A stretch of DNA of 64,000 bases from the NCBI RefSeq assembly GCF_005116665.1, contig NZ_SWCJ01000007.1, forward strand, positions 1 to 64,000, read 5' to 3'. Within the stretch, counting starts at the first letter, position 1, and each line of letters starts with the position of its first letter. The translations under genes and the position numbers were made by a program. Positions 27,014-38,010 of this stretch are shown here, piece after piece. The stretch is from Ferrimonas aestuarii (GTDB taxonomy: Bacteria; Pseudomonadota; Gammaproteobacteria; Enterobacterales; Shewanellaceae). A model generated the notes under the pieces. That model worked only from the letters and a program-made list of their open reading frames with translations. It ran no database searches and was not told where the DNA came from.

Positions 27014-28646
27014 GGCTGGACGCCTCCTTGGCGAGCTTACGGTTTGTCTCAGCAGTGTTCATCTGCTCTACCAGACGCGCATCTTCCGCGGCGTTGGCAT
27101 CAGACTCAAAGTGGTAACGACCGGTCTTCAGGCTGCTTGGACCCAAGCGAGCGAAGCGGAACATCAGGAACATCTCAGCCACCAAGGCCAGGGTGTAGAA
27201 GCCACAGATTAGAACGATACTGAAGATAAGATCAGAAGCGCTCAGGCTAGAGGTCGACATCGCCGTTGGCAGAATTTCAGCAATGGTCCAAGGCTGACGA
27301 CCGTACTCGGCCACAAACCAACCGCACTGAATCGCAATCCACGGCATTGGGATGGCAACCACCGCCAGTTTCAACAACCAAGGCTTGGCGGTAATGCGCT
27401 GCTTGGCACTTTGCAGGAACGACATGCCGATAATCAGCAGCATCGCCATGCCCAAACCAACCATCACGCGGAAGGACCAGAACATCGGGCCAACGTTTGG
27501 AATGGAATCGTCTACGGCCGCTTTAATTTGCGAGTCACTCGCTTGGTCGATCTCTTCTAAGTAACGCTTCAGCAAGAAACCGTAACCCAAATCAACTTTA
27601 CGGTCGTTGAACTCAGCTTTTTCAGCTTCGGTAGCAGAGCCATCACGAACTTTCTTAAGCAGAGAGTACGCCACCATACCGTTACGGATGCGCTCTTCAT
27701 GCTCGATCTTCAGGTCTTTAATGCCCTTCACCTCTTCATCCAGAGAGCGAGTGGCGATAATGCCCATCAGATAAGGAATTTTAACCGCGAAATGCGTCTC
27801 TTCGGCGTCACTGTCAGGAATACCGACTGCGGTAAAGGACGCAGGTGCTGGGTGAGTCTCCCACTCCGCTTCCACTGCTGCCAGTTTCACCTTCTGAACG
27901 TCGCCCATCTCATAACCAGACTCATCGCCCAGTACGATAACAGACAGAATCGAAGCCATACCGAACGCCGATGCGATGTAGAACGAACGCTTAGCAAACG
28001 CAATATCGCGGCCTTTCAGCAGGTAGTAAGCACTGATACCCAGTACAAACATGGAACCCGTTACGTAGCCGGAAGCCACGGTGTGTACGAATTTAACCTG
28101 AGCAACAGGATTAAATACCACCTCCGCAAAACTGGCCATCTCCATACGCATGGTCACGTAGTTGAACTCTGCACCAACGGGATGCTGCATCCAACCATTA
28201 GCAATCAGAATCCACAGCGCGGACATGTTAGAACCCAGAGCAACCAACCAAGTTACAGCAAGGTGCTGGCGCTTAGACAGGCGATCCCAACCGAAGAAGA
28301 ACAGACCGATCAGAGTCGATTCAAGGAAGAACGCCATCAGGGCTTCGATGGCCAAAGGCGCACCGAAAATGTCTCCCACATAGTGAGAGTAGTAAGCCCA
28401 GTTAGTACCGAACTGGAACTCCATGGTGATACCCGTGGTAACACCCAGAGCAAAGTTAATGGCAAACAATTTACCCCAGAATTTGGTCATGTCCTTATAG
28501 ACCTGCTTATCCGTCATCACATAGAGCGACTCCATGATGGCAAGCAAAAAGGCCATACCCAAAGTTAGGGGCACAAATAGAAAGTGGTACATCGCCGTGA
28601 GCGCAAATTGCAGCCGCGACAGATCGACTACTTCATCGACAATCAT
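27006..28646 (-). CDS. cydA: Cytochrome bd ubiquinol oxidase subunit I
   Basis: A 546-residue heme-bearing subunit of cytochrome bd oxidase. The N-terminus [20 protein letters not shown] precedes the conserved His (residue 21) that ligates heme b595. The quinol-binding Q-loop is of the long type (inserted region with [13 protein letters not shown]), and the GRQPWTI segment is present. ATG 28646 is preceded by AAGGAG; the frame extends upstream to 28688 without family similarity. The upstream region (28647-29340) is AT-rich, and a GTTAA-like direct repeat near 28863-28878 could be an ArcA-type site, but I hold this weakly. Confidence 0.95.
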   Translation of the reverse strand: MIVDEVVDLSRLQFALTAMYHFLFVPLTLGMAFLLAIMESLYVMTDKQVYKDMTKFWGKLFAINFALGVTTGITMEFQFGTNWAYYSHYVGDIFGAPLAIEALMAFFLESTLIGLFFFGWDRLSKRQHLAVTWLVALGSNMSALWILIANGWMQHPVGAEFNYVTMRMEMASFAEVVFNPVAQVKFVHTVASGYVTGSMFVLGISAYYLLKGRDIAFAKRSFYIASAFGMASILSVIVLGDESGYEMGDVQKVKLAAVEAEWETHPAPASFTAVGIPDSDAEETHFAVKIPYLMGIIATRSLDEEVKGIKDLKIEHEERIRNGMVAYSLLKKVRDGSATEAEKAEFNDRKVDLGYGFLLKRYLEEIDQASDSQIKAAVDDSIPNVGPMFWSFRVMVGLGMAMLLIIGMSFLQSAKQRITAKPWLLKLAVVAIPMPWIAIQCGWFVAEYGRQPWTIAEILPTAMSTSSLSASDLIFSIVLICGFYTLALVAEMFLMFRFARLGPSSLKTGRYHFESDANAAEDARLVEQMNTAETNRKLAKEASSHA

Positions 28647-29236
28647 TGGGATCTCCTTATACCTAAAGTTGCTGTTTGCGGATAACAAGAACTCAGGAAC
28701 AAGTGGCTAGGGGAGGGCAAATAAAAAGAGTTCAACGAAGACAGTGGGCTCGGACTTTCCACACACCAAGTACCACAAAACGCGCTCAATACGCTTAGTA
28801 CTGAACGCCATGATTTCGGCTCTACGATACGCAGGGGACGTCCCATTCCACCAACTACCTTCATTAACATCTTTAACCTAAATCTGGCTGTCATTCTTCG
28901 CCTATAAGCAAGAATAATCCACGAGCCAGCTAACAAATTCGATTTATTTTATGGTTGAACCAGTCAACGCTTTCTACCCTGCCAGAAAAAAATTGAATTG
29001 GTAGAGAGCCAAATCACAAAACGACAAATCCGCAACCTTTGACACCCAATGTAAACTAAATTCGATAAACTTTACCGATTATTCCTCTGCGTTATGCGAG
29101 TTCAAATGAGTGATTCATCTTTATCTCGACCTGCGGCGAGTGACTAAATAGCCACAGCTCTTGAATAGGCTGTCAATCCTCTAAAACCCCTCAACAAACA
29201 TTAGAAAATCTTATGCGAATTTCGAGTTTTTTTGTC
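28647..29236. other. cydA upstream region, no gene seen
   Basis: About 590 bp of mostly AT-rich DNA between cydA and the promoter of the small ORF at 29346. It should hold the cydA promoter. The open frames here have no family resemblance or ribosome-binding sites and I do not annotate them. Confidence 0.6.
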
Positions 29237-29265
29237 TTGTTAATTGGACAGACCAAAACTACTAT
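29237..29265 (+). promoter_or_regulatory. Candidate sigma-70 promoter of the small ORF
   Basis: TTGTTA and TACTAT are separated by 17 bp; each matches the sigma-70 consensus hexamer in four of six positions. The expected start is about 29272, giving a ~75-nt leader that contains a GGCTT-TTTAT-AAGCC hairpin (29285-29299). Confidence 0.35.
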
Positions 29266-29345
29266 AGCGCCGTCGAATCAAGGGGGCTTTTTATAAGCCA
29301 GCTGATTCCACTGTTGAAAACCGTTTCTTCTTTTAGGAGACCCTG

Positions 29346-29423
29346 ATGACTTTATTGCTATCTCGTTTGGTTAAGCACTATCAACGTAGCTTCTCCGAAC
29401 TGTACCAATCACAGGTTCTGTGA
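29346..29423 (+). CDS. Small ORF (25 aa) with strong ribosome-binding site
   Basis: An ATG at 29346 preceded by AGGAGA at 29335-29340 opens a 25-codon frame whose product begins MTLLLSRLVKHYQRSF and ends in QVL. The peptide is basic and amphipathic rather than transmembrane. Beyond the stop come a GCTTGCC/GGCAAGC hairpin (29431-29452), an ATGC-TAGT-GCAT hairpin and then a strong terminator at 29491-29519. The unit looks like a monocistronic small gene or a dual-function regulatory RNA. I do not recognise the family. Confidence 0.5.
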   Translation: MTLLLSRLVKHYQRSFSELYQSQVL

Positions 29424-29490
29424 TCGCCCGGCTTGCCGCTCCCTAGGCAAGCAAGTATCACCTTCTTTGCGAAATGCTAGTGCATTCTTT

Positions 29491-29519
29491 GGCCGCCCCT
29501 CTTGGAGCGGCCTTTTTTT
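29491..29519 (+). terminator. Rho-independent terminator of the small-ORF transcript
   Basis: GGCCGC-N10-GCGGCC (the loop ends also pair) is followed by seven Ts. Confidence 0.85.
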
Positions 29520-29699
29520 ATTCTGCGCCTGACCGATGACATAAATCAGTCATCTTTATTACACCAGCCAACCCATACCGCTTCGCCCCCCCCTAGCCGA
29601 AAAACGTAACTAACGAATTTATAATGTAAAATCACATCACATTTCGTCCTAGTTTGTACAACATTTCTAATGCCTGCTCCTTTTAAAGCTCCCCTTCAA

Positions 29700-29928
29700 A
29701 ACTGAAGCGAAATGCGTACGCCAGTTGCCGACTGGTGACGCCGAGAGAAACCTCGACGCAACAAAACCAAGGACAGCACGCCCGAAAGGCTCGCTAAGCC
29801 ACCGGTGGCGCATCGGGCCGATAGTGAGAGCGAGGAAATATGTCACCCTGGAGGCCTAGGGTGTGCAGAGGGTGAAACCCTCCCCCGCCGGAGGCAAACG
29901 CACGGACTTACTTCAAAAGATCTGTTGT
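29700..29928. other. GC-rich structured block of unknown origin
   Basis: This ~230-bp block contrasts sharply with the AT-rich DNA to its left. It contains many nested inverted repeats: GCCACCGGTGGC (perfect 12-bp palindrome), CTCGCT/AGCGAG and GCCCGA/TCGGGC enclosing it, GAGGG-TGAAA-CCCTC, and CAGT-TGCCG-ACTG. No protein-coding frame is convincing. The pattern resembles structured RNA such as a group II intron domain I remnant, or a mobile intergenic repeat; I cannot decide between them. It ends exactly where a partial purL-like copy begins. Confidence 0.35.
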
Positions 29929-29964
29929 CGTGGGTATAGCGCATCATGGTGGCCACTCCGCCTC
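29929..29964 (-). pseudogene. Third, partial copy of a purL 3'-region segment
   Basis: These 36 bp repeat 30121-30156 with two differences, and both are followed by the same TCATAAAAAAACGGCGCC terminator module. They correspond to a purL segment about 40 codons before the stop. The rest of this copy is missing, replaced by the GC-rich block to the left. Confidence 0.6.
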
Positions 29965-29966
29965 AT

Positions 29967-29993
29967 AAAAAAACGGCGCCTGAGTAGGCGCCG
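29967..29993 (-). terminator. Duplicated purL-type terminator
   Basis: CGGCGCC-TGAGTA-GGCGCCG with A7 on its left (T7 on the minus strand) is a near-copy of the true purL terminator at 30161-30187. It lies 20 bp past the stop of the purL fragment, the same layout as the real gene. Confidence 0.8.
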
Positions 29994-30013
29994 TTATTTC
30001 ATTCAAGCATGTG

Positions 30014-30156
30014 CTACTTCAAAGCCACTCGCGCATTACGGAACATCCGCATCCATGGGGAATCTTCGCCCCACTCATCTGGGTGCCAGCTACTTGCAAC
30101 AGTCCGGAATACGCGCTCTGGTCGTGGGTATGGCGCATCATGGAGGCCACTCCGCC
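30014..30156 (-). pseudogene. Duplicated 3' end of a divergent purL
   Basis: Reading on the minus strand, the last 28 codons before a TAG stop encode the same C-terminus as the intact purL ([18 protein letters not shown] and on to VALK) with one amino-acid change. The nucleotide differences from the real gene in those codons are seven synonymous changes and one replacement. Further upstream the frame is broken by small indels, and homology fades at about 30156. The excess of silent changes means the copy diverged while still under selection, so it came from another purL allele and is not a fresh local duplication. Confidence 0.8.
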
Positions 30157-30160
30157 TCAT

Positions 30161-30187
30161 AAAAAAACGGCGCCTGGGTAGGCGCCG
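30161..30187 (-). terminator. Rho-independent terminator of purL
   Basis: On the minus strand CGGCGCC-TACCCA-GGCGCCG is followed by T7, 18 bp past the purL stop. Confidence 0.9.
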
Positions 30188-30204
30188 CTTTATTAAACTT
30201 CAGG

Positions 30205-33200
30205 TTATTTCAAAGCAACCCGAGCATTACGGAACATCCGCATCCATGGAGAATCTTCGCCCCACTCATCTGGATGCCAGCTATTCGCAACCGTTCTAAA
30301 GACACGTTCTGGGTGAGGCATCATGATGGTCACTCGACCATCAGTGGTGGTTAAACCGGTGATGCCCGCAGGAGAGCCGTTCGGGTTGGCTGGATATGCC
30401 GTCGCAATCTGATGATCGTGATTCAGATAACGCAGCGCCACCGTGCCAGAGTTATCCGCCGCCAAGAACGCTTCTTGAGATGCAAACTCTGCTCGACCTT
30501 CACCGTGAGAAACCGCAATCGGCATTCGAGATCCCGCCATGCCTTGGAAAAACAAGCTTGGGTTTTGCTGCACTTCCACCAAAGAGAAGCGCGCTTCAAA
30601 ACGCTCAGAGCGGTTGCGCACAAAGTGTGGCCAGTGCTCAGAGCCCGGAATGATGCTCTTCAAGTTAGACAGCATCTGACAACCGTTACACACGCCCAGT
30701 GCCAAGGTCTGATCACTCTCGAAGAACTGCTGGAACTGGCTGCGAGCACGGTCGTTAAACAGAATCGACTTCGCCCAACCTTCACCAGCACCTAACACGT
30801 CACCGTAGGAGAAGCCGCCACAGGCAACGAGGCCTTGGAACTGCTCTAGCGTCAAGCGGCCCTCAAGAATGTCGCTCATGTGAACGTCTACCGCTTCGAA
30901 ACCGGCACGGTCAAACGCGGCGGCCATCTCAACGTGGGAGTTCACGCCCTGCTCGCGCAGAATCGCCATCTTCGGCTGCTTGCCCGACAGAATGAATGGC
31001 GCAGCCACATCTTCACTAGGATCAAAGCTCAGCTGAGCTGACAGGCCTTTATCGTCGCCATTGAGCTTAGCCTGATGCTCTTCATCGGCACACTCTGGGT
31101 TATCACGCAGACGCTGCATCTGATGGGTAGTCTCAGCCCAGATGCCACGCAGTTCAAGGCGAGATTCATCCACCACCACCGCATCGCCTTGGCTGATGAC
31201 GATACGGTCACCATCATTCACCTTGGCAATCACGTGGCTGCACTGGCCCAGTCCATGCTGTGCCAGAATCTCTGCCACGTCTTCCAACTGCTCATCGGCA
31301 ACCTGCAGCACCACACCCAACTCTTCGTTGAATAGGGATGCCAATACGTCGTTGCCAAGGGCAGTCAGATCCGCTTGAACACCCGCTTTACCAGCGAAGG
31401 CCATCTCTGCCAGAGTCACGAACAGACCACCATCGCCCTTATCGTGGTAGGCGATAAGCTTCTGCTCGCTGTTCAGTTGCTGTAGCGCGTTGAACAGGCC
31501 TTTCAGCAGCTCAGGGCTGTCCACATCCGGCGCTTCGTTGCCCAGCTGGTTAAAGACCTGAGCCAGAGCCGAACCGCCCAGACGCTGTTTGCCATTACCG
31601 AGGTCAATCAGCACTAGGCTGGATTCGCCTTTATCCAAACGCAGCTGTGGGGTCAAAGTACGGCGCACGTCGTCAACACGGCCAAAGGCGGTAATCACCA
31701 GCGACAGTGGTGAGGTTACGCTCTTGTCCTCACCATCTTGATTCCAAGCGGTCTTCATCGACATGGAGTCTTTGCCCACCGGAATGGTCAAGCCCAATGC
31801 TGGGCACAGCTCTTCGCCCACCGCTTTCACCGCTTCGTACAGACCGGCATCTTCACCGGGGTGACCTGCAGCGGCCATCCAGTTAGCAGACAACTTAATG
31901 TTGGACAGTGAAGGGATGTTGGCACAAGCGATGTTAGTGATCGCCTCGCCGACTGCCATGCGGGCAGAAGCACCGTAGTTAATCAGCGCCAGTGGCGTGC
32001 GCTCACCCATGGACATCGCTTCACCGTGGTAGCTATCTAAGGTGGCAGCGGTCACCGCACAGTTGGCCACCGGCACCTGCCAAGGGCCAACCATCTGATC
32101 CCGAGCGACCAAGCCCGTTACGCTGCGGTCACCGATGGTGATCAGGAAGGTTTTCTCTGCCACGGCTGGCAGGCGCAATACTCGGCGCACGGCGTCAGCC
32201 ACAGTAACACCGGCAAAATCCAGCGCCGGTGATTGGTTAGTACGAGACTCAACGTCACGATGCATCTTAGGCGCTTTGCCCAGCAGCACCTCCATCGGCA
32301 TGTCGATAGGTGCGTTATCAAAGTGACTGTCTTCCAGAGTAAGGTGCTTCTCTTCAATCGCCTCACCGATAACCGCATATGGCGCCCGCTCACGGCGGCA
32401 GATCTCATCAAAAGCAGCTAGGTTTTCTGGGGCAACCGCCATGACGTAGCGCTCTTGAGACTCGTTACACCAGATCTCCAGCGGCGACATGCCCGGCTCA
32501 TCGTTAGGCACATCACGCAGTTGGAAGCGGCCACCGCGGCCACCGTCGTCTACCAGCTCAGGCATGGCGTTCGACAGACCACCAGCACCCACATCGTGGA
32601 TAAAGGCGATAGGGTTAGCATCCCCCATCTGCCAGCAGCGATCGATTACCTCTTGGCAGCGGCGTTCGATTTCAGGGTTATCACGCTGAACCGAAGCAAA
32701 GTCGAGATCCTCTGAGGACTGGCCTGACGCCATCGACGATGCGGCACCGCCACCCAAGCCGATGTTCATCGCTGGGCCGCCCAAGACGATCAGCTTGGCG
32801 CCAACGGGGATTTCGCCCTTTTGAACATGCTCCTCACGGATGTTACCCAAGCCGCCCGCCAGCATAATTGGCTTGTGGTAGCCACGCACTTCGGTGCCAT
32901 TAAAGCTGCTCACTTGCTGCTCATAGGTACGGAAGTAACCCAGCAATGCCGGACGACCAAACTCGTTGTTAAAGGCGGCGCCGCCCAGAGGACCTTCGGT
33001 CATGATCTCCAGAGGCGTTACAATGCGGTCCGGCTTGCCATATGGCTGCTCCCACGGCTGTTCAAACCCTGGAATATTCAAGTTAGAAACGGTAAATCCA
33101 GTCAGGCCCGCTTTCGGCTTAGAGCCTCGGCCCGTAGCCCCTTCATCACGAATCTCACCACCAGAACCGGTTGCCGCTCCAGGGAATGGGCTGATGGCGG

Positions 33201-34098
33201 TTGGGTGGTTGTGGGTTTCTACCTTCATCAGGATATGAACCGGCTCCTGATGATATTGATAGGTGCCTTGCGGATTCGGGAAGAAACGGCCCGCCTCAGA
33301 ACCCACCATGACGGCGGCGTTATCTTTATAAGCAGACAGTACGTTTTCCGGGTTGCGCTCAAAGGTGTTCTTAATCATCTTAAACAGCGATTTAGGCTGT
33401 TCATTTCCGTCGATAGTCCAATCGGCATTGAAGATTTTATGGCGACAATGTTCCGAGTTGGCCTGAGCGAACATATAGAGTTCGATGTCGTTAGGGTTGC
33501 GCTCAAGACGGGTGAAATTCTCTACAAGGTAATCAATTTCATCTTCTGCCAGCGCCAGCCCCATGGTCTGGTTCGCCGCCGCTAGGGCGTCACGACCGCC
33601 ACTTAAAATGTCTACGCTTTTATGAGGCGCAGGCTCGGCCACGGCAAACAGGGCATCAGCGGCCTCAAAACTGTCAAGAACGGCCTCTACCATGCGGTCA
33701 TGAATCAGGCCAAGAAGCTGCTTCTGTTGCTCTGCGGTTAGCTCGCCTTGAAGCTGAACATACCAAGCAACACCACGCTCAAGACGCTTAACAGGGCTAA
33801 GGCCACAGTTATGAGCAATGTCGGTAGCCTTTGATGACCAAGGAGAAATTGTGCCAGGACGGGGGACCACCAGTAACAATTTGCCTTCAGGTTGGTGCTG
33901 TTCCAACTTAGGGCCATAGGTTAATATCTGTTCGAGGTGGGAGGTTTGTTCAGGGCTGAGCGGAGCGGAGAGATGGGCAAAGTGAGCGTATTCAGCATAA
34001 AGATCGGTAACGGGAAGGTTGGCGTCTTCACAAGCTGAGATCAGCTTTTGAACCCGAAACGTCGACAAAGCCGGCGCGCCGCGGAGGATCTTAATCAC
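30205..34098 (-). CDS. purL: Phosphoribosylformylglycinamidine synthase
   Basis: A 1297-residue large-type PurL (FGAM synthase), the fourth step of purine synthesis: it converts FGAR, glutamine and ATP to FGAM. The order is an N-terminal linker domain, two ATP-binding AIRS-like halves ([20 protein letters not shown] near residue 295), and a C-terminal class I glutaminase with the catalytic Cys in [10 protein letters not shown] (near residue 1133) and His in HGEGRAEF. The start codon is GTG at 34098, aligning [11 protein letters not shown] with known PurL N-termini. It is transcribed alone, divergent from mltF. Its 3' end has been duplicated downstream (see 29929-30156). Confidence 0.97.
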   Translation of the reverse strand: MIKILRGAPALSTFRVQKLISACEDANLPVTDLYAEYAHFAHLSAPLSPEQTSHLEQILTYGPKLEQHQPEGKLLLVVPRPGTISPWSSKATDIAHNCGLSPVKRLERGVAWYVQLQGELTAEQQKQLLGLIHDRMVEAVLDSFEAADALFAVAEPAPHKSVDILSGGRDALAAANQTMGLALAEDEIDYLVENFTRLERNPNDIELYMFAQANSEHCRHKIFNADWTIDGNEQPKSLFKMIKNTFERNPENVLSAYKDNAAVMVGSEAGRFFPNPQGTYQYHQEPVHILMKVETHNHPTAISPFPGAATGSGGEIRDEGATGRGSKPKAGLTGFTVSNLNIPGFEQPWEQPYGKPDRIVTPLEIMTEGPLGGAAFNNEFGRPALLGYFRTYEQQVSSFNGTEVRGYHKPIMLAGGLGNIREEHVQKGEIPVGAKLIVLGGPAMNIGLGGGAASSMASGQSSEDLDFASVQRDNPEIERRCQEVIDRCWQMGDANPIAFIHDVGAGGLSNAMPELVDDGGRGGRFQLRDVPNDEPGMSPLEIWCNESQERYVMAVAPENLAAFDEICRRERAPYAVIGEAIEEKHLTLEDSHFDNAPIDMPMEVLLGKAPKMHRDVESRTNQSPALDFAGVTVADAVRRVLRLPAVAEKTFLITIGDRSVTGLVARDQMVGPWQVPVANCAVTAATLDSYHGEAMSMGERTPLALINYGASARMAVGEAITNIACANIPSLSNIKLSANWMAAAGHPGEDAGLYEAVKAVGEELCPALGLTIPVGKDSMSMKTAWNQDGEDKSVTSPLSLVITAFGRVDDVRRTLTPQLRLDKGESSLVLIDLGNGKQRLGGSALAQVFNQLGNEAPDVDSPELLKGLFNALQQLNSEQKLIAYHDKGDGGLFVTLAEMAFAGKAGVQADLTALGNDVLASLFNEELGVVLQVADEQLEDVAEILAQHGLGQCSHVIAKVNDGDRIVISQGDAVVVDESRLELRGIWAETTHQMQRLRDNPECADEEHQAKLNGDDKGLSAQLSFDPSEDVAAPFILSGKQPKMAILREQGVNSHVEMAAAFDRAGFEAVDVHMSDILEGRLTLEQFQGLVACGGFSYGDVLGAGEGWAKSILFNDRARSQFQQFFESDQTLALGVCNGCQMLSNLKSIIPGSEHWPHFVRNRSERFEARFSLVEVQQNPSLFFQGMAGSRMPIAVSHGEGRAEFASQEAFLAADNSGTVALRYLNHDHQIATAYPANPNGSPAGITGLTTTDGRVTIMMPHPERVFRTVANSWHPDEWGEDSPWMRMFRNARVALK

Positions 34099-34235
34099 GG
34101 TGTTTTACCTTATATAGTTTTTGTGTGTAGGGTGCTCCGTGACCGTGTTCCGAATCGGATCACTGGGTCCGGAAACAAAGGTGGCGCTATTATAGTGGAA
34201 ACGGCGGTGGCAAAACAGCCTACTTTAAAAGGAAG

Positions 34236-35645
34236 ATGGGTCTGAATTTTAATCCTTTTATAATCAAATTCGCTGCCTTGGCGTCAAGCTTGTTGCTTTT
34301 AGGTGGCTGCCTAGACTTGGAGGTGCAACGACCTCCTAAGGTCGAAGTGGCCGAGCCTGGACCACTTAGAGTGGGCACGCTCTACGGCCCGACGACCTAT
34401 GTGGTTGGCAGCGCTGGCCCCATGGGGCTGGATTATGAACTGGCCGAAGGATTCGCGAGTCACCTAGGCCGAGAGCTCAAACTCGTCCCCTACTCCTCCC
34501 TGTCGCAACTGTTTAATGATATGAGTAACGACAAGCTGGATCTGATCGCCTCCAGTTTGCCACACACTACATTAAGCCGAAGCTTCTGGCGTTTTAGTCC
34601 GCCGCTTTATACCACCCAGATGCAACTGGTTTATCGCCGTGGTGAGCCCAAACCGGCAAATCTCAATCAGATCAACAACGGCATTATGGTGATGGCAGGC
34701 TCCAGTCATGCGGAGCTTTTGGCCAAACTCAGTCCCGATTACCCTTACCTACATTGGCAAGAAACCGACACTCAAGCCAGTCACGAGCTGCTGGCGTTAG
34801 TCGCCTCTGGGGAACTGGACTACACCATTGCCGATGCCAAAACCTTAGCCGCCGCCCAGCGCCTTTACCCAACACTGGCTTCAGCCTTTAATCTCGGGGA
34901 GGAATTGGAAGTCGGCTGGGCCCTGCATGCCAAAACCAGTAACCCGCTGTTTAGCGACTTATTAGATTATTGGCATGGCCTCAATCAACAGGGACGATTG
35001 CCTCAACTGGAAGAGAAGTACTTTGGTCACGCAAAACGCTTCGACTTTGTTGATACTCGGGCCTTTATTCGTGCCACCAAAAAAACTCTGCCAAAGTATC
35101 AACCATGGTTTGAGGAGTACTCGGGAAACCTTGATTGGCGCAAACTGGCGGCAGTGAGCTACCAGGAGTCCCACTGGAACCCCAGAGCCAAATCCCCCAC
35201 AGGGGTACGCGGGTTGATGATGCTCACTCGCTCTACCGCCAAACGGGTAGGAGTCAAAGACAGGCTGGATCCAGAGCAGAGCATTCGCGGCGGCAGTCAA
35301 TATCTGCAAGATCTCATCAAACGCTTACCCGCCTCCATTCCCGAGCCAGAACGGATCTGGTTTGCTTTAGCGGCATACAACATTGGTTTGGGACATGTGG
35401 AAGACGCCCGGGTGATTGCCCAGCGTCACGGCCTCGATCCCAGCAGTTGGCGCGACGTTAAATCGATGCTGCCTAGGCTCAATCAAAAACGCTACTACCA
35501 ACACACCCGCTATGGTTTTGCCGAAGGAAAAGTGGCCGCCCACTATGTAGACAACATTAAGCGCTACTACGACACCTTAGTACTGCTGGAAAATCAAGAT
35601 TCGAATGCCACTGTTACTGCAGCTCACGCTCAGCCCTCTTTTTAA
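34236..35645 (+). CDS. mltF: Membrane-bound lytic murein transglycosylase F
   Basis: A 469-residue outer-membrane-anchored enzyme that cleaves the glycan strand of peptidoglycan. The signal sequence has a LGGC-type lipobox (Cys about residue 25). The N-terminal half is an extracellular solute-binding-like domain (LRVGTLYGPTTY; GLDYELAEGFA). The C-terminal half is the SLT catalytic domain with the catalytic Glu in SYQESHWNP and the AYNIGLGH segment. It lies divergently to purL, as in many gammaproteobacteria. It contributes muropeptides that AmpG imports. Confidence 0.95.
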   Translation: MGLNFNPFIIKFAALASSLLLLGGCLDLEVQRPPKVEVAEPGPLRVGTLYGPTTYVVGSAGPMGLDYELAEGFASHLGRELKLVPYSSLSQLFNDMSNDKLDLIASSLPHTTLSRSFWRFSPPLYTTQMQLVYRRGEPKPANLNQINNGIMVMAGSSHAELLAKLSPDYPYLHWQETDTQASHELLALVASGELDYTIADAKTLAAAQRLYPTLASAFNLGEELEVGWALHAKTSNPLFSDLLDYWHGLNQQGRLPQLEEKYFGHAKRFDFVDTRAFIRATKKTLPKYQPWFEEYSGNLDWRKLAAVSYQESHWNPRAKSPTGVRGLMMLTRSTAKRVGVKDRLDPEQSIRGGSQYLQDLIKRLPASIPEPERIWFALAAYNIGLGHVEDARVIAQRHGLDPSSWRDVKSMLPRLNQKRYYQHTRYGFAEGKVAAHYVDNIKRYYDTLVLLENQDSNATVTAAHAQPSF

Positions 35646-35853
35646 GGTCTTTCCCACAATATTTTGCTAAACCTCTTGAAAACCACCATAGGCGATACTA
35701 TTTATGGATGAAGATTTGTCGTTTATTTGAACTTTTTTCAAAAAATGCCATCTTTAACAAACAGCTAGTGTCATTTTATGGCTGGTCACGCTGTCATTTT
35801 CATGAAACACAGAGGGGATACATTCCACCACAAACACAAAGGGAGAACTGTCT

Positions 35854-36497
<644 letters not shown>

Positions 36498-36505
36498 TTA
36501 AAGGG

Positions 36506-36871
36506 TTACGCCGGTTGCCACAATTCAATCTTATTGCCTTCAGGGTCCACGAACCAACCAAAGCGGCCATAACTCTCCTCAACCACTTCTGCCACCAGTG
36601 TTGCGCCGCCCTGCTCTACCTGGGCCAAAGCGCCATCCAGATCATCCACGATCAAATTGATCATATAGCGCCGCTCAGATGGGTCAAAATAACGAGTCTG
36701 TTCATCAAAGGCACACCACACCGTCAACGCGTTTTCGGGTAGCTTTGCTGGTTCAAAATTACAGCCAAACTCTCCCACGTCCATTCCCAGATGCTGCTTA
36801 TACCACTCTCCCAATAATTTCGGATTGCTGCTCTTAAAAAAGACGCCACCTACACCCAGTGCTTTAGCCAT
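36506..36871 (-). CDS. VOC-family (glyoxalase-like) protein
   Basis: A 121-residue single-domain vicinal-oxygen-chelate protein. The two beta-alpha-beta-beta-beta halves are visible (GGVFFKSSNPKLLGEWYKQH; IVDDLDGALAQVEQGGA; FVDPEGNKIELWQP). The terminal Glu in NKIELW is the usual metal ligand. The start ATG 36871 has GGAGAAC before it; an earlier ATG at 36889 would be less well placed. The substrate is unknown; such proteins include glyoxalases and antibiotic-binding proteins. Confidence 0.8.
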   Translation of the reverse strand: MAKALGVGGVFFKSSNPKLLGEWYKQHLGMDVGEFGCNFEPAKLPENALTVWCAFDEQTRYFDPSERRYMINLIVDDLDGALAQVEQGGATLVAEVVEESYGRFGWFVDPEGNKIELWQPA

Positions 36872-36890
36872 GACTGTTCTCCAAAACAAA

Positions 36891-36916
36891 AAACGCTACC
36901 CCAAAGGGTAGCGTTT
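36891..36916 (-). terminator. Rho-independent terminator of hcr
   Basis: On the minus strand AAACGCTACCC-TTTG-GGGTAGCGTTT is followed by three more Ts, 27 bp past the hcr stop. Confidence 0.9.
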
Positions 36917-36942
36917 GATTTGCATCTAGGAGCAGCTTTAGC

Positions 36943-37944
36943 CTAACCAATACTAACTTCCACATCTCCCGATAGGGTGCTGGCGCAAGCGAGGAAGTAG
37001 CCTTGCTCAACGTCTTCCGGTGGCAACGCCAATGCCGCAGTGCTGGTTACTTTAGTGGGATCACTGCTTTTACATCGGCAACTGCCACACACGCCTGAAC
37101 GACAGGCCGCAAAAATTGGCAGTTGCTCACTCTCCAGCGCTTCCAGTACCGTTTGGCCTTCACCAATGGCCACCGATTTGTCGCCTACCGTCATGGTGTA
37201 TCCAGCTTGGGCACTCTCCTGCTGTGATTCGCCACTGGCGTAATCCGCTACCGCACTGTGAAAAGCTTCTTGGAATACCTTATCTTCCGCCACACCCAGA
37301 GCCTTAAACCACTCATTGGCCGCCAACATATAGCCCTCTGGACCACACATCAGTACCGTGCGATCTCGAATGTCTGTGGCCAAAGACAACAACAGGCGCG
37401 CATCCAACTTACCTTGAACCTGCCCCTTTTGGGGATCGTTGGAGATCACCCAGTGCAACGTCAGGTTTGGGTGAGCGGCCGCTAACGCTTCAAGCTCATT
37501 GACGAAGATACGATCCGCTGAGTGTGAGGCGCTGTGTACAAACACAATGTCGGCATCCGCATCTTGAGCCAAACGCTGACGCAACATAGAGTACACCGGC
37601 GTGATGCCACAGCCAGCACTAAGCAGCAACAGCTTACCCTGCTTGGCATACTGATAGTGAAACTCTCCCGCTGCTGGCAGAGTGGCAAAAGCGTCCCCGA
37701 CCTTGGCATGGTCTGCCAAGTAGTTCGATACCAGACCACCGTCGATGCGCTTGATGGTCAGCGCCAAATGATCGTCTCCGGGAATCGATGCCAAGCTATA
37801 GCAACGGCTGTGCTGCTGGCCATCGATGCTGACTTGCAGCGGCAAAAACTGGCCAGGGATAAAATCGATATCGGAGTTCGACTGAAACAGATAGGTGTTA
37901 ACGTCAGCGGTTTCTTGGCGAATTTCGGTGCAGGTCAGTTGCAT
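36943..37944 (-). CDS. hcr: NADH oxidoreductase Hcr (HCP reductase)
   Basis: A 333-residue electron-transfer protein that supplies NADH electrons to the hybrid cluster protein. The layout is an FAD-binding ferredoxin reductase domain (HSRCYSLASI; TLPAAGEFHY), an NAD-binding domain (LLLSAGCGITPVYSMLR), and a C-terminal plant-type 2Fe-2S ferredoxin with CRSGVCGSCRCKS. I use ATG 37944 (ribosome-binding site AGGAG) and not the TTG at 37947. The gene is 101 bp after hcp with a strong terminator in between, so its level probably depends on read-through or a separate start. Confidence 0.9.
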   Translation of the reverse strand: MQLTCTEIRQETADVNTYLFQSNSDIDFIPGQFLPLQVSIDGQQHSRCYSLASIPGDDHLALTIKRIDGGLVSNYLADHAKVGDAFATLPAAGEFHYQYAKQGKLLLLSAGCGITPVYSMLRQRLAQDADADIVFVHSASHSADRIFVNELEALAAAHPNLTLHWVISNDPQKGQVQGKLDARLLLSLATDIRDRTVLMCGPEGYMLAANEWFKALGVAEDKVFQEAFHSAVADYASGESQQESAQAGYTMTVGDKSVAIGEGQTVLEALESEQLPIFAACRSGVCGSCRCKSSDPTKVTSTAALALPPEDVEQGYFLACASTLSGDVEVSIG

Positions 37945-38010
37945 CAAAGGCTCCTACAGCAATACAAATCTAAAACAAAAAGCGGTATTGATAAAAAACG
38001 GTCTGGGAAC

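Noticed and set aside
27699-28568. 289-codon open frame antisense to cydA
   Set aside because: It is a shadow of cydA on the opposite strand with low-complexity His/Arg-rich content and no family resemblance.
28643-28936. 97-codon ORF overlapping the cydA start on the minus strand
   Set aside because: No homology or ribosome-binding site; it lies in the cydA promoter region.
29700-29928. RNase P, tmRNA, SRP RNA or 6S RNA
   Set aside because: I compared by eye with the conserved cores of these RNAs and found none of their signature elements.
32821-33585. 254-codon open frame antisense to purL
   Set aside because: Shadow of purL; no ribosome-binding site and no recognisable domain.
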